DNA of 8,531 bases from Anaerolineae bacterium (GTDB taxonomy: Bacteria; Chloroflexota; Anaerolineae; JAFGEY01), in assembly GCA_016931365.1 (NCBI GenBank), contig JAFGEY010000441.1:1-8531 (forward strand), given 5' to 3'. The notes beneath the pieces are model-generated. The model ran no database searches. It worked only from the letters and a program-made list of their open reading frames with translations, and had not been told where the DNA came from. This document shows positions 7,992 to 8,531 of this stretch, piece by piece; the stretch's first letter is position 1; every line of letters starts with the position of its first letter. The translations under genes were made by a program, and so were the position numbers.

Positions 7992-8339
7992 ATGATGGAA
8001 GCGTTCAGCATGGGTGAGGCTAAAAGCCGATTTTCGGAACTGGTTTCACGGGCGATGGCCGGCGAGCGGTTTTTGATCCGGCGGCGTGACTGTCCCGTAG
8101 CGGCCTTGATCGGTTCGGCCGAGTGGGAACGTCTGGAACGGCTGTCAGAGATGACACGCCGGTTGGCGCAGTTGTTGGGTCAGGATGCTGAACTGCTCTG
8201 CCAGGTTCAAGCGGCAGAGATACACCCGGCCATGGCCGCGTTTGGCTTGTGGCGCGAGCAAGACGAGTTGGCCACGTTGGCAGACGAGATCATCGCCAAT
8301 CGAGAGCGTCAGGTGGCTCGGACGGGAGCAGGATGGTGA
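7992..8339 (+). CDS. Phd/YefM-family antitoxin (orphaned)
   Basis: The product is 115 residues from the preferred ATG at 7992. GAGGGA (7983-7988) lies just upstream, while the in-frame ATG at 7935 has no ribosome binding site. ATG at 7995 is equally possible. The N-terminal half (MGEAKSRFSELVSRAMAGER, then FLIRRRDCPVAALI) is the Phd/YefM fold, which binds operator DNA and represses its own operon. The C-terminal half (FGLWREQDELATLADEIIAN) resembles the tail with which such antitoxins cover a PIN-type toxin. The gene begins 69 bp after the cyclase gene stop, with no terminator in between, so read-through is possible. Its stop codon overlaps ATGGTGA, the former toxin start. The partner toxin is largely deleted, so the protein may now act only as a repressor or be under no selection. 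Confidence 0.88.
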   Translation: MMEAFSMGEAKSRFSELVSRAMAGERFLIRRRDCPVAALIGSAEWERLERLSEMTRRLAQLLGQDAELLCQVQAAEIHPAMAAFGLWREQDELATLADEIIANRERQVARTGAGW

Positions 8340-8465
8340 AAATTCAGGACTCTGGATCTGCAAATCGCCAGCATTGCCCTGCATTATGGCGCGCCATTGA
8401 TCACACACAACCAGCAACACTTTGAGCGGGTGCCCGGTTTGACTCTGGAGGACTGGCTGGCATAG
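8333..8465 (+). pseudogene. Remnant of a PIN-domain (VapC-like) toxin
   Basis: An ATG at 8333 overlaps the antitoxin stop in the usual toxin-antitoxin fashion and begins MVKIQ, but this frame ends at 8425 after 30 codons with nothing recognisable. In the next frame, 8352-8465 encodes LDLQIASIALHYGAPLITHN and then QQHFERVPGLTLEDWLA before TAG. This is the characteristic C-terminus of PIN ribonuclease toxins, including the late acidic residue (D of LDLQIA) and the THN motif. PIN toxins are usually about 130-140 residues, so some 90 or more, with most of the acidic catalytic site, are missing. The remnant has no start codon of its own and follows the antitoxin TGA in the same frame. The simplest history is an internal frameshifting deletion that left both ends of the gene. 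It should be inactive. Confidence 0.85.
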
Positions 8466-8483
8466 AATCTGCCGGAAAAAAAG

Positions 8484-8525
8484 AACCCCGGGCAGTGTCA
8501 TCCACTGCCCGGGGTTTTTATTTGT
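8484..8525 (+). terminator. Rho-independent terminator, probably bidirectional
   Basis: Perfect 12-bp arms CCCCGGGCAGTG (8486-8497) and CACTGCCCGGGG (8503-8514) enclose the loop TCATC. Two A-T pairs (8484-8485 with 8515-8516) extend the stem to 14 bp. The run TTTTTATTTGTTTTT follows on the plus strand. Because A-rich sequence (8476-8485) precedes the stem, the minus strand also has a T-run, so it could stop transcripts arriving from the right. It ends the cyclase/antitoxin transcription unit 20 bases after the toxin remnant stop. Confidence 0.93.
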
Positions 8526-8531
8526 TTTTCA

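Noticed and set aside
8333..8425. 30-codon frame starting MVKIQ as a real small protein
   Set aside because: It starts at the toxin start overlap and then runs out of frame through PIN-domain coding sequence, so it is a product of the deletion.

Overview
The window is GC-rich bacterial DNA with two long divergent genes, a small two-gene remnant and a strong terminator. The type of secreted FG-GAP/P-domain protein, the cyclase-ATPase-TPR giant and the antitoxin tail resemble what is common in Chloroflexota (Anaerolineae, Caldilineae, Ardenticatenia-like lineages). That assignment is an inference from protein style only; no rRNA or marker gene is present.

Region 1 (1-3218, minus strand): one long open frame that runs off the left edge. 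It encodes an exported protein with a signal peptide, 14 tandem FG-GAP/VCBS beta-propeller-type repeats carrying a Ca2+-binding DxDxDG-like motif, and then a proprotein-convertase P-domain. All plus-strand ORFs in this region are shadows of it.

Region 2 (3219-3620): a 402-base divergent intergenic region. It holds a good sigma70-like promoter for the rightward gene, a weaker extended -10 candidate for the leftward gene, and repeated TGTCA/TGACA pentamers that could be an operator.

Region 3 (3621-7922, plus): a 1433-residue signalling protein with two tandem class III nucleotide cyclase homology domains, a P-loop STAND/AAA_16-like ATPase and about eleven TPRs. This is the layout of mammalian soluble adenylyl cyclase (sAC/ADCY10). 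The first cyclase domain keeps both metal-binding Asp residues, but several partner residues are substituted. A near-perfect palindrome of about 38 bases sits in frame inside the first cyclase domain and looks like an inserted mini-element.

Region 4 (7992-8465, plus): a Phd/YefM-type antitoxin followed at once by the C-terminal scrap of a PIN-domain (VapC-like) toxin. The toxin start codon still overlaps the antitoxin stop, but most of the toxin is missing and the remainder is out of frame. This is a decayed toxin-antitoxin module with an orphan antitoxin.

Region 5 (8484-8531): a 14-bp-stem intrinsic terminator, probably bidirectional. I see no rRNA, tRNA, CRISPR array, transposase or replication origin. 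The most unusual items are the sAC-like protein, the palindrome within its coding sequence and the truncated toxin.
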